From JADFUZ01 sp034430415 (GTDB lineage: Bacteria > Chloroflexota > Dehalococcoidia > GIF9 > AB-539-J10), in contig DAOUEN010000032.1 in the NCBI GenBank assembly GCA_034430415.1, positions 1 through 51,315 of the forward strand: a DNA stretch of 51,315 nt, written 5' to 3'. Below, piece after piece: positions 1 through 7,329 of this stretch. The notes under the pieces were generated by a model. That model made no database searches, was not told the DNA's origin, and saw only the letters and a program-made list of their open reading frames with translations. The position numbers were made by a program, and so were the translations under genes. The first letter of the stretch is position 1; each line of letters opens with the position of its first letter.

Positions 1-7
1 AATATAG

Positions 8-1669
8 GACGGAGACGACAACCTGGACAATCAGGACTTCTGCTTCACCGGCGACCTGGAACCCTGCGACTTCTGCCTCGACGTCGACAACAACGCGACT
101 CTGTCCCATACCAAGACCTTCCTCCTGCCCGACGGCAGCTACGACGTGACCGAAACGGTCCCCTCGGGTTGGTGGCTCATGGACGTGCTGTTCACCGGCG
201 GCAGCGGACACTCGTTGCCTCCCGGCTTACCCACCGACTCCGACGGCACCGCCACCATCAACGCGAGCGCCGGCGATACGATCGTCGTCGAATTCCAGAA
301 TGCGTTGTGCGGCAACATCACCGTGTGCAAGGACACCATTCCCGATAGTTCGCATAGCTTCGGATTCAACATCTCGGACGAATACGATAGCGACACTTTC
401 ACTCTGACCGATGACGGCGGCTCGGGGAACTGCACGACGTATTCGTGCCTGCCTCCCGGCACCCACAACATCACCGAGGACGACCCGTCCCCCGGCTGGG
501 ACCTCACCGGCATCCACTTTTCCGGCGATGACGGCGATAGCTCCAGCGACCTGGGCGCGCGCAAAGCCATGGTCGAACTGGATCCCGGCGAGGACGTTAC
601 GGTTACTTTCACCAATCAAGAGTGGGGCACCGTCTGTATATACAAGGACGTCGTCTCCATACACACCGAGACTCAGGACTTCGATTTCGAGGGAGACTTG
701 GGCTCCTTCACGCTGGATGACGACGGCGTGGGGGACAACTACTACTGCCCGGGCAAGGTGGATGATGACATCTACGATGTCACCGAGTTGGTGCCAGACG
801 GCTGGGACCTCACCGACATCACCATCGTCGACCCCAGCTCCGATAGCTCGTTCGACCTTGAAGCGGCAACGGCCTCGCTAAATGTCACCTATGATGAGGC
901 GGTGGCGTGCTACTTTGAGAACACCAAGCGGGGCACCATCATCGTGGAGAAGAGCACCCGCGGCGGTGCCAAGGGCTCCTTCACCTTCTCGGGGGATGTC
1001 GCCGGCTCCATCGGGGGCGGCGGCCAACTCGAGGAGGATAACCTGGTGCCGGGCAAGTACACGGTGAGGGAGCGCGTCCCCGCCGGCTGGGAGCTGTCGT
1101 CCATCCGCTGTGACGACAACAACAGCAGCGGCTCGGTGGGCACGGGTACCACTACCATCAACCTTGAGCCCGGCGAGACGGTCACCTGCACCTATACCAA
1201 CACCTACCAGGGCAGCATCCCCGGCCTGCCCCGGAAGCAGCCGGGTGCTGTGGGGAGGCCCGAGCCGGCGAGCGTGCTGGCCTGCTACCTGGACGTTCCG
1301 GTGGTGGAGGCCATGCCCGGCCAGCAGTTCGACATCTCGGTCAACCTCTGCAACCGGGGTGGAGAGAAGGCCACCAAGAGCGTGGACCTGCTGATCAACG
1401 GCTACCCCGAGCAGAGCCAGACCGTGGGCCTCGGTCCCGGCGCCTGCCAGACGGTGGTCTTCCGGGTGTTCAAGACGGTCCCCGGGACCTACGAGGTATC
1501 GGTGATGGGCCAGGTGGGCTACTTCACCATCATGCCTCTGTATCCCGGCTACGTGGTGAGGACAGCGCCGGCACAGGAGGCCGGAGGTATCGGCACCGCA
1601 GGGATTATCACCATCGTGGTGGTGTTGATAGTGCTGGTGATTGGCGTGGTGCTGATACTCAGGAGGTAA
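8..1669 (+). CDS. C-terminal part of a surface protein with prealbumin-like repeats (5' partial)
   Basis: The reading frame is open from base 8 to the stop at 1667-1669 and has no credible start, so the gene begins outside the window. It encodes about four units of roughly 100 residues (boundaries near 309, 627 and 931), each with the pattern G-[TN]-I-x-V-x-K, an F-x-F strand, VTE-x-x-P-x-GW and a closing PGE-x-VT. This resembles SpaA/prealbumin-like beta-sandwich repeats of cell-surface proteins. Bases 1260-1540 encode a CARDB-like module with two cysteines, which recurs in the next gene. The C-terminus is a membrane segment (GIGTAGIITIVVVLIVLVIG) ending in RR, so the protein is anchored with its bulk outside. 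An in-frame TAG at 5-7 is discussed in the findings. Function is unknown; adhesion or an envelope layer is a guess. Confidence 0.8.
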   Translation, partial: DGDDNLDNQDFCFTGDLEPCDFCLDVDNNATLSHTKTFLLPDGSYDVTETVPSGWWLMDVLFTGGSGHSLPPGLPTDSDGTATINASAGDTIVVEFQNALCGNITVCKDTIPDSSHSFGFNISDEYDSDTFTLTDDGGSGNCTTYSCLPPGTHNITEDDPSPGWDLTGIHFSGDDGDSSSDLGARKAMVELDPGEDVTVTFTNQEWGTVCIYKDVVSIHTETQDFDFEGDLGSFTLDDDGVGDNYYCPGKVDDDIYDVTELVPDGWDLTDITIVDPSSDSSFDLEAATASLNVTYDEAVACYFENTKRGTIIVEKSTRGGAKGSFTFSGDVAGSIGGGGQLEEDNLVPGKYTVRERVPAGWELSSIRCDDNNSSGSVGTGTTTINLEPGETVTCTYTNTYQGSIPGLPRKQPGAVGRPEPASVLACYLDVPVVEAMPGQQFDISVNLCNRGGEKATKSVDLLINGYPEQSQTVGLGPGACQTVVFRVFKTVPGTYEVSVMGQVGYFTIMPLYPGYVVRTAPAQEAGGIGTAGIITIVVVLIVLVIGVVLILRR

Positions 1670-1699
1670 CCTGCCGAGCGCTTCACATAAGGTAACCAG

Positions 1700-1726
1700 G
1701 GGGGCGGCTCGCAGCCGCCCCCTTCT
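1700..1726 (+). terminator. Intrinsic terminator after the first surface-protein gene
   Basis: A perfect 10-bp GC-rich stem (arms 1700-1709 and 1713-1722, loop CGC) is followed by TTCTT. It lies 31 bp after the stop codon at 1669. Confidence 0.7.
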
Positions 1727-1730
1727 TCGT

Positions 1731-1868
1731 CATCGCGAGGGTGAGCCGAAGCCCCGAGCAGAGCGAAGGGGGACAGGGACGAAGCAACCCCATCCACCGA
1801 GATTGCTTCGCTACCGCTCGCAAGGACAAGCAGAGTGCAAGATTGCCGCGCCTTCGGCTCGCAATGAC
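1731..1868. repeat. 138-bp interspersed repeat, copy 1
   Basis: This block runs from CATCGCGAGG to GCAATGAC and recurs at the same length at 2854-2991, with roughly a dozen differences. It is built of palindromic units of the type TCATTGCGAG ... GAAGCAATC and GATTGCCGCGCC-TTCGG-CTCGCAATGA. More single units follow at 1881-1936 (GTCATTGCGAGG, then GAAGCAATCC). Translations through it are low-complexity artefacts, so no gene is called here. Confidence 0.8.
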
Positions 1869-1957
1869 GGAGTGAAAAGGTCATTGCGAGGCCCCCTCCG
1901 CTTGTCATTGCGAGGAGGGTCACCGACGAAGCAATCCACGAGTTCTCGCACAACCCA

Positions 1958-1987
1958 TTGACAGGGCGGGTAGAGCAGTTCTATATT
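1958..1987 (+). promoter_or_regulatory. Sigma70-type promoter for the 2029 gene
   Basis: TTGACA at 1958-1963, an 18-nt spacer, then TATATT at 1982-1987. The predicted transcript starts near 1994, about 35 nt before the ATG at 2029. Confidence 0.6.
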
Positions 1988-2028
1988 ACGTGGCAAGAAG
2001 CCACTCCGCTTCGCAGAGGAGGTGTGAA

Positions 2029-2622
2029 ATGGTGAGAACATGGAAACGTCCGGCAGTCCTCGTGGCCCTGGCGCTCGTCGTCGCCCTGGTGGTAGCAGCG
2101 GCGGCTTCACCAATTGCCACGTGCGACGCCAAGGAGGCTATCAACGACAAGAATCACGCGGAGGACCAGAACGGAGAGGAGGAAGTCACGCATGTGACCC
2201 CGTTCAGCACATGCCGGGGAGGGGCCATAGGCCCCTGCTATCTGAACCTCTCTGCCCAGCAGGTTATGCAGGGACAGTGGGTCGAGGTCTCCAGCAACGT
2301 CTGCAACAGCGGCAGCCGCAAGGCCAGCCGCAATGTGGGCCTGATGATAAACGGCCACACCGAGCAGAGCCAGACCGTCGTCGTCTCCCCGGGCTCCTGC
2401 CAGACGGTGGTATTCAGGACCTTTCAGACGGTCCCCGGCCTCTACCAGGTATCGGTTGACGGTCAGGTGGGCTACTTCATCGTGATGCCCTTCTATGCGG
2501 GCTACACGGTGACGACGGGACCATCCCCGGAGGCCGAAGGACTGGGCACTGCCGGCGTGGTGACTATCGTGGTGGTGCTGGTGGTGCTCGGCGTGGCCCT
2601 CTACGTGATACTGAAGAAGTAG
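2029..2622 (+). CDS. Small membrane-anchored surface protein, paralogue of the upstream gene's C-terminus
   Basis: The start is ATG 2029, preceded by AGGAGGTG with 5-nt spacing and a promoter at 1958-1987. The 197-aa product has a signal peptide (roughly residues 1-28), a short acidic linker, a CARDB-like module and a C-terminal membrane helix ending in KK. From about residue 70 onward it matches the C-terminal module of the preceding gene almost segment by segment (INGHTEQSQTV, CQTVVFR, GQVGYF, GTAGVVTIVVVL), so the two are paralogues. Two cysteines in the module are conserved and may form an extracellular disulfide. The product is therefore a minimal version of the larger surface protein. 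Function is unknown; the membrane-proximal stalk could be an anchoring or pilot module. Confidence 0.85.
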   Translation: MVRTWKRPAVLVALALVVALVVAAAASPIATCDAKEAINDKNHAEDQNGEEEVTHVTPFSTCRGGAIGPCYLNLSAQQVMQGQWVEVSSNVCNSGSRKASRNVGLMINGHTEQSQTVVVSPGSCQTVVFRTFQTVPGLYQVSVDGQVGYFIVMPFYAGYTVTTGPSPEAEGLGTAGVVTIVVVLVVLGVALYVILKK

Positions 2623-2655
2623 CAGGCGCGGCGCTTCATGATTTGAGGCCCGAAT

Positions 2656-2685
2656 GGGGGCGGCTTTTGGCTGCCCCCCTCCTCT
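2656..2685 (+). terminator. Intrinsic terminator after the small surface protein
   Basis: A 10-bp stem with two G-U pairs (arms 2656-2665 and 2669-2678, loop TTT) is followed by a pyrimidine-rich CCTCCTCTT. It lies 33 bp after the stop. Confidence 0.55.
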
Positions 2686-2711
2686 TCGTCACCGGGGGAA
2701 GGGACCCCCAT

Positions 2712-2991
2712 TGTTGTCATTGCGAGGCATCCCCCTCATTGTCATTGCGAGGCAGAATGCCGAAGCAATCCCCAGCCAACGTGGTGAGATTGCCGCGCCT
2801 TCGGCTCGCAATGACATGATGGAAGCGTCATTGCGAGGAACCCCTCTTCTTGTCATTGCGAGGGTGAGCCGAAGTCCCGAGCAGGGCGAAGGGGGACAGT
2901 GACGAAGCAACCTCCTCCACCCAGATTGCTTCGCTGCCGCTCGCAAGGACAAGGGGGGTGCGAGATTGCCACGCCTTCGGCTCGCAATGAC
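2712..2991. repeat. Repeat cluster including the second 138-bp copy (2854-2991)
   Basis: The gap 2623-3060 holds no credible gene. Single TCATTGCGAGG units occur near 2719, 2741 and 2828, with partner units GAAGCAATCC and GATTGCCGCGCC. The block at 2854-2991 repeats 1731-1868. The units can form long hairpins of the form TCATTGCGAG-CCGAAGGCG-CGGCAATCTC. The cluster sits between a surface-protein gene and the convergent protease gene. Confidence 0.8.
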
Positions 2992-3060
2992 ACCAAGGCC
3001 GTTCTGCCAACACTGGCGCCGTCGTTATGTCAGCCAGAGGCACGCCACGGATAACGCCCG

Positions 3061-5529
3061 TCAGGAATGCTCCTCCTGTTTCGGCGGCTCCTCCTGCTTC
3101 TCCTCCGGCGTGCCCTGAAAACGCCTTAGCTTCCCCGCCATCTCCTTCAACTGCCAGTCCACCCCGTGGTTGATGCTGCCTTCCGGGTAGCTCCCATCCT
3201 TGCCCTTCTTCCCCACCCCCACGCCGGTGAGGATCTCTATGCCCTCATCGATGGTGCTCACCGCGTATATGTGGAACTTGCCCTCCTTTGCCGCCTGCAC
3301 CACCTCGTCACGCAGCATCAGGTTCCTCACGTTCTGGTGAGGTATCATCACCCCCTGGCTTCCGTCAAGCCCCTTGGCCCGGCAGACCTGGAAGAAGCCC
3401 TCGATCTTCTGATTGACGCCGCCGATGGGCTGGACTTCGCCCTTCTGGTTGACCGAGCCGGTCACCGCTATGTTCTGCCTGAGAGGCACGTCCGACAGGC
3501 TGGACAGAAGAGCATAGAGCTCCGTGGAGGAGGCGCTGTCCCCATCCACGCCCGAGTATGACTGCTCGAAGCAGAGGCTGGCGGACAGGGACAGAGGATT
3601 GTCCTGGGCATACTTCCATCCCATGTATCCGCTGAGAATGAGAACTCCCTTGTCATGCGTGCTGCCGCTGAGCTGGGCCTCCCTCTCGATATTGATCACG
3701 CCACGCCGCCCCAGGAAAGTCTTGCAGGTGATGCGCGACGGCTTGCCGAAGCTGATGTCGCCCAGGCTGTACACGCTGAGCCCGTTGACCTGGCCGGTCA
3801 CCGCGCCGTCGGTATCTATCATGATAGTGCCATCCTCTATCATCTCCCGCAGCCGCTCGTCCGGCAGGTTGTGCCGGAAGCGCCTCTCCTCGATAGCCTT
3901 TTCCACGTGCTCAGCCGACACCAGCTCGGCACCGTCCCTGGAGGCCCAGTACTCCGCCTCCTCTATCAGTCCTTTGATCTGGGCGAAGCGCGAGGACAGC
4001 TTCTCCTGGTCGGCCACCATCCGCGAGGCATACTCCACCACCTTGGCCACCCCAGCGCGGTCGAAGTGGCGCATCTCGCAGTCCTCGCAGCAGCCGGCGA
4101 TGAAAGCGGCGTAGGCTATCATGTTTTCCTTGGTCTTGGCCACCTCGAAGTTGAAGTCGGCCTTTACCTTGAAGATCTCCCAGAAGTCCTCATCGTACAT
4201 CGACAGCAGTTGGTACAGGCTGCCGTCGCCGATGAGGACTATCTTGACATCGATAGGCATAGGGAGCGGCCTGAGCCCCTGGGGAGCAATCAGGCCCAAC
4301 TGCTCGTAGGGCTCCTCGATGCTCAGCTCCTTGGTCTTGATGGCCCGCTTCAGCGCCTGCCACACGCCGGGATTGACCAGAACGTCGGTGGCGTTCAGCA
4401 GCAGGTATCCCCCGTTGGCCAGTTGCATGGCTCCGGGTTTAAGCATCGTATGGTCGCTGATGTAGCCGCCGAGGAGAAAGCGCCTCTCGGTCTTGCCAAA
4501 CAGGTTGGCGAAGTTGGGATTGGACTCGATGACCACCGGGGGCCCTTCGGTCAGGCTGTTGTCCACGAAGACATTCACCTGGAAGGGAAGGAAGGGGTCC
4601 CGTCCGTATCTGGCATAGCTCGCCGGCATACCCAGGACGGTCTCCTGCTTCTCTTCCTCCCCCTTGAATGCCTCCACGTTGTCCACCGTATAGCTCTTCA
4701 GGTCGCCGAGGTACTGCACTATGCGGTCAAAACCGTCGTATTTCTTCGCCAGGCTGTCGAAGAGGCGGGATATGGTGAAGCTAGCTACAGCTCTATCGCT
4801 CTCCTGCAGTTTCTCCGCCGCCTCCCTCTCAGCCTCCTGCGCCGTTTCGAGGGTGGCCTCCAGTTTCTTCCTCAGCCCCGCCTGGGTCGCCTCCAGCTTC
4901 TTCCGCAGCGACTCCTTCAATGCCAGAAACGCCTCCTGCGACGCCGGCTTCCCATCCACAATGGGAATCAGGGCCGCTCCCACCTGGGTCATCTGGAATA
5001 CGAACCCTTTCTTCTCCGCCTCCTCCCTGAACCGCTCAAAGAGCTTCTGCCGCCCGGCCTGGCTCTCCTCCACGATACTCTTTCTCTGCGCCTTGTAGTC
5101 CTCGCTGGAAAAGGCTTTCACCAGCTCCTTTCTCAGCCTGTCCAGAAGACTGCTGACGTCGTCCCTGAGTATCTTGCCCTTTCCCCGGGGCAGATCCAGA
5201 ACCTGGGGACGGTCGGGCTGGGAGAAGTTGTGGATGTAGCACCAGTCATCCACACGGTACACTTCGCCCCGGGCCTCCTTGTCCTTGATCAACCTCTCGA
5301 TGTATGTCTTGGCCACCGAGGTCTTGCCCGTTCCGGCGAGGCCGGCCAGATAGATGTTGTAGCCGTCGCGGCCTATGGACAGGCCGAACTCTATGGCGCG
5401 TATCGCCCTGTCCTGGCCGATGAACTCGTGCAGCGGAGCTAGGTCCTTGGTGCACTCGAAGTCGAACTGTGACGGGTCGCAGTGCCAGCGCAGCTTGTCC
5501 GGAGAGACCTCGTACTTGGAGATATCCAT
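3061..5529 (-). CDS. Lon-family ATP-dependent protease (AAA_32/LonB-like)
   Basis: This is an ATP-dependent serine protease of the Lon superfamily, 822 aa from the ATG at 5529. That ATG follows AGGAGG with 6-nt spacing; an ATG 36 nt upstream has no SD. The N-terminus carries Walker A GLAGTGKT (residues 63-70). A long coiled-coil region follows, then the AAA core. The C-terminal protease domain has Ser665 in GDSASS and Lys708 in GGVNQKIEG, 43 residues apart as in Lon dyads. The last ~40 residues are a charged tail with PPKQEE. It lacks the Lon N-terminal substrate domain, so it belongs to the LonB/'AAA_32' group rather than classical LonA. No membrane helix is evident, so a soluble cytoplasmic protease is likely. 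Confidence 0.93.
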   Translation of the reverse strand: MDISKYEVSPDKLRWHCDPSQFDFECTKDLAPLHEFIGQDRAIRAIEFGLSIGRDGYNIYLAGLAGTGKTSVAKTYIERLIKDKEARGEVYRVDDWCYIHNFSQPDRPQVLDLPRGKGKILRDDVSSLLDRLRKELVKAFSSEDYKAQRKSIVEESQAGRQKLFERFREEAEKKGFVFQMTQVGAALIPIVDGKPASQEAFLALKESLRKKLEATQAGLRKKLEATLETAQEAEREAAEKLQESDRAVASFTISRLFDSLAKKYDGFDRIVQYLGDLKSYTVDNVEAFKGEEEKQETVLGMPASYARYGRDPFLPFQVNVFVDNSLTEGPPVVIESNPNFANLFGKTERRFLLGGYISDHTMLKPGAMQLANGGYLLLNATDVLVNPGVWQALKRAIKTKELSIEEPYEQLGLIAPQGLRPLPMPIDVKIVLIGDGSLYQLLSMYDEDFWEIFKVKADFNFEVAKTKENMIAYAAFIAGCCEDCEMRHFDRAGVAKVVEYASRMVADQEKLSSRFAQIKGLIEEAEYWASRDGAELVSAEHVEKAIEERRFRHNLPDERLREMIEDGTIMIDTDGAVTGQVNGLSVYSLGDISFGKPSRITCKTFLGRRGVINIEREAQLSGSTHDKGVLILSGYMGWKYAQDNPLSLSASLCFEQSYSGVDGDSASSTELYALLSSLSDVPLRQNIAVTGSVNQKGEVQPIGGVNQKIEGFFQVCRAKGLDGSQGVMIPHQNVRNLMLRDEVVQAAKEGKFHIYAVSTIDEGIEILTGVGVGKKGKDGSYPEGSINHGVDWQLKEMAGKLRRFQGTPEEKQEEPPKQEEHS

Positions 5530-5752
5530 GGTTCGCCTCCTCTTTCGTTCTCGTTCTCCTGCCATTTACTTGACTATTATGTTATACGTTATCCTCACAG
5601 CCTTCAAACGACTCACCTATCAGCCCACAGCAGTTCCTTACCCGCCACCAGCAAGAACAGAAAAGGGAGGCGAGCCCTCACCAATCATGTGGACGAGCGC
5701 AGTTGATTGTGGTTCGGGATATCTCCCCGCCACCGTGACTACAACGCCCAGC

Positions 5753-6235
5753 TTACCCGATGGTTATGTCCGTCTTCTTCTTAACGTCCATTCCCCCGGG
5801 GATATCCAGCTTGGCCAGCAGATACCACTTGGTTTGCTGCAGCGGGATGGCCCCCGTTATCGTTGCCGCCGCCTGGGCTATCTTCAGTCCCTGACCCAGT
5901 CTGCCCTCCAACTCCGGCACCTGGGGCTTGGCGCTCAGAATATCCGCCGGTATCTTCATCTCGAAGTGATACTCCCGCGTCTGGCTATATTCCTTCTCGC
6001 CATCCAGTTGCTGCTTGAAGTCATAGATGCTGATGCGCTGCGTGGTCGTTGACGTCCCTTGTTTGCCCGTCATGCCGCCAACCCGCGTGTTCTTCTGCTC
6101 CCCAATCAAGGATATGCTCACTGCCCTGGCTCTTACCGGTTTCTTCAAGGCAAGAGTCACGTCGCCTGATATTTTGTCTCCAGGAGCATAGTCCGTTCTG
6201 GGAATGGTGAGGCTGATTTTTCCTTTGCTGAACAT
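5753..6235 (-). CDS. Arrestin-fold / Spo0M-like protein
   Basis: The 160-aa product starts at ATG 6235 after AGGAGG with 6-nt spacing. Its first third has the arrestin-N/Spo0M pattern: short beta strands, then Y-x-PGD-x-ISG-x-V-x-L and a basic strand (KPVRARAVSISLIG). It continues with a strand ending in Y-x-F-x-MKIP, typical of the first arrestin sandwich. The family's second sandwich is missing or reduced, since Spo0M and arrestins are usually longer. There is no signal peptide, so it is cytoplasmic. It follows a lipoprotein gene by 65 bp on the same strand and may be in the same transcript. The role is unknown; scaffolding of envelope or stress proteins is a guess. Confidence 0.7.
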   Translation of the reverse strand: MFSKGKISLTIPRTDYAPGDKISGDVTLALKKPVRARAVSISLIGEQKNTRVGGMTGKQGTSTTTQRISIYDFKQQLDGEKEYSQTREYHFEMKIPADILSAKPQVPELEGRLGQGLKIAQAAATITGAIPLQQTKWYLLAKLDIPGGMDVKKKTDITIG

Positions 6236-6300
6236 AGTCCTTCCTCCTTTATCTTTGTCTGACTACCCAGTCAGCATAGACTACCAATCTTTCTAGACCG

Positions 6301-6882
6301 TCATTCCTCGGTGAAAGAGATAGCCACGTTGTCCACGTAGTATGTTCGTGCCGTCTCCCAGGTTCCCCAGACACCGATAGCGACGTACACCTGGCCGTCC
6401 AAACCGGACACCACGTCAAAATCATAGCTCTTCCGCAGCCAGACAAAGCCGTCCTCACGGCTGGCGGAGTTGCCGGTATCTCCCTGATAAACCAGCTTCT
6501 GCAATGGTGGCTCTGGCATCACCCCGGTGATAATCGTCCACAGGTTCATGTCCCCCCAGTCAGCGCTGGCCAGGTCATATTCCAGGTGTACCTGATAGGC
6601 ACGATTGGGTTCCGCATGGAAGAGACGTCCTATCCAGATTTTGCCGGCGTCATTCAGGTTGTTTAAATAGAGCCTGACGGCCGTACCACCATCACTGGCG
6701 ATATCCCCGGAGCGCTCGATTGACCACTCCGCCGGTGGATTGCCCAGGTCGGTCCCACTGGCTGCCCAGCCCTCCATGTCGTGCTCAAAAGAGAAGGTGC
6801 GGGTGCCTGACGAAGGTATGTCCGTGCTGTCGCAACCAGCGGCGAGCAGTAACAGCGGCAGAACCATCAATGGCGCCAGCAT
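6301..6882 (-). CDS. Lipoprotein with a jelly-roll/carbohydrate-binding-like domain
   Basis: The start chosen is ATG 6882, which gives a clean lipoprotein signal (MLAPLMVLPLLLLAAGC) with lipobox LAAGC and leaves 193 aa. A TTG at 6945 in the same frame would add 21 hydrophilic residues and overlaps the stop of the upstream small ORF, so it cannot be ruled out. The mature part (FSFEHDMEGW, W-x-I-x-R-S, YYVDNVAIS) looks like a CBM4/9- or laminin-type beta sandwich with a conserved terminal 'VDNV-x-I' strand. Such domains bind sugars or polymers on the cell surface. The gene lies downstream of a four-box promoter (7258-7312) that is probably controlled by the neighbouring OmpR-type regulator. Confidence 0.8.
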   Translation of the reverse strand: MLAPLMVLPLLLLAAGCDSTDIPSSGTRTFSFEHDMEGWAASGTDLGNPPAEWSIERSGDIASDGGTAVRLYLNNLNDAGKIWIGRLFHAEPNRAYQVHLEYDLASADWGDMNLWTIITGVMPEPPLQKLVYQGDTGNSASREDGFVWLRKSYDFDVVSGLDGQVYVAIGVWGTWETARTYYVDNVAISFTEE

Positions 6883-6938
6883 CTTACCTTTGATGCTGTG
6901 ATCCCCCGAAGAGTAGTCACTCAAGCTACTTCTACCCC

Positions 6939-7118
6939 TCAACACTCAGCCAGCATCCTTTCCGACATCTCCCCTGCGACAAAGAGCTCACCCTGGTAGC
7001 GATAGGCCGGCTGTTTGGCCGATACCTGCGTCTTTGTCCGGGCAGGCACTCTGTTCCAGTCGGCTGGTAGCCGCCGCATATCCACTTCGGAAGTCATCCC
7101 CGGTCGGCGATGATTCAA
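6939..7118 (-). CDS. Candidate 59-aa protein, TTG start
   Basis: The TTG at 7118 follows AAGGAG with 8-9 nt spacing and opens a frame of 59 codons ending YQGELFVAGEMSERMLAEC. Its stop (6939-6941) overlaps the alternative TTG start of the lipoprotein gene, a typical translational-coupling layout. The product is basic in its first half and has no membrane segment or recognisable domain. Support comes from the SD site and from its position downstream of the four-box promoter. There is no homology evidence, so this could be a chance frame in a long leader. Confidence 0.4.
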   Translation of the reverse strand: MNHRRPGMTSEVDMRRLPADWNRVPARTKTQVSAKQPAYRYQGELFVAGEMSERMLAEC

Positions 7119-7150
7119 CGATAGTTCTCCTTTTCTTCATATCTAAATAT

Positions 7151-7207
7151 CTAGTCCAACTGCGTCCCGATGGCCCGGCTTGTCCTGTCCGGCAGTACAG
7201 TCTCCAT
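7151..7207 (-). CDS. Candidate 18-aa leader peptide
   Basis: ATG 7207 follows GGGAGG with 8-nt spacing and encodes METVLPDRTSRAIGTQLD before TAG. It would be the first ORF on the transcript from the promoter at 7258-7312 (start near 7251). The mirror-image promoter at 9500-9554 is also followed by a small ORF with a strong SD. No function can be read from the sequence. Confidence 0.3.
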   Translation of the reverse strand: METVLPDRTSRAIGTQLD

Positions 7208-7257
7208 GTTGGTACCTCCCGACAGGCGGCACATCAGGGTTAACCGCTACTGATTAC

Positions 7258-7312
7258 ATGCTAGCAGGGAATGGTTAAACGTCGGTTGAACAAAGGTTGA
7301 AAGATGGTTAAA
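7258..7312 (-). promoter_or_regulatory. Four-box (11-bp period) operator plus -10, minus-strand promoter
   Basis: On the plus strand GTTAAA, GTTGAA, GTTGAA and GTTAAA start at 7274, 7285, 7296 and 7307, an exact 11-bp period. On the minus strand this reads TTTAAC-N5-TTCAAC-N5-TTCAAC-N5-TTTAAC. Then come 10 nt and TAGCAT (7263-7258). Spacing and box order are the same as in the plus-strand promoter at 9500-9554. Tandem 11-bp boxes replacing the -35 are known for OmpR/PhoB-family activators. It would drive the small ORFs and lipoprotein toward 6301. Confidence 0.75.
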
Positions 7313-7329
7313 AGGAACCTGGAAGGCAG

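Noticed and set aside
2654..3043. Open frames within the repeat cluster (e.g. with SLRAAAKQ-like translations)
   Set aside because: These are translations of TCATTGCGAG palindromic repeats, a known artefact, and have no SD.
3655..5442. A 595-codon open frame on the plus strand opposite the Lon-like gene
   Set aside because: It is antisense to a gene with clear protease motifs and has a His/Leu/Val-rich composition typical of the complement of a GC-rich coding sequence.
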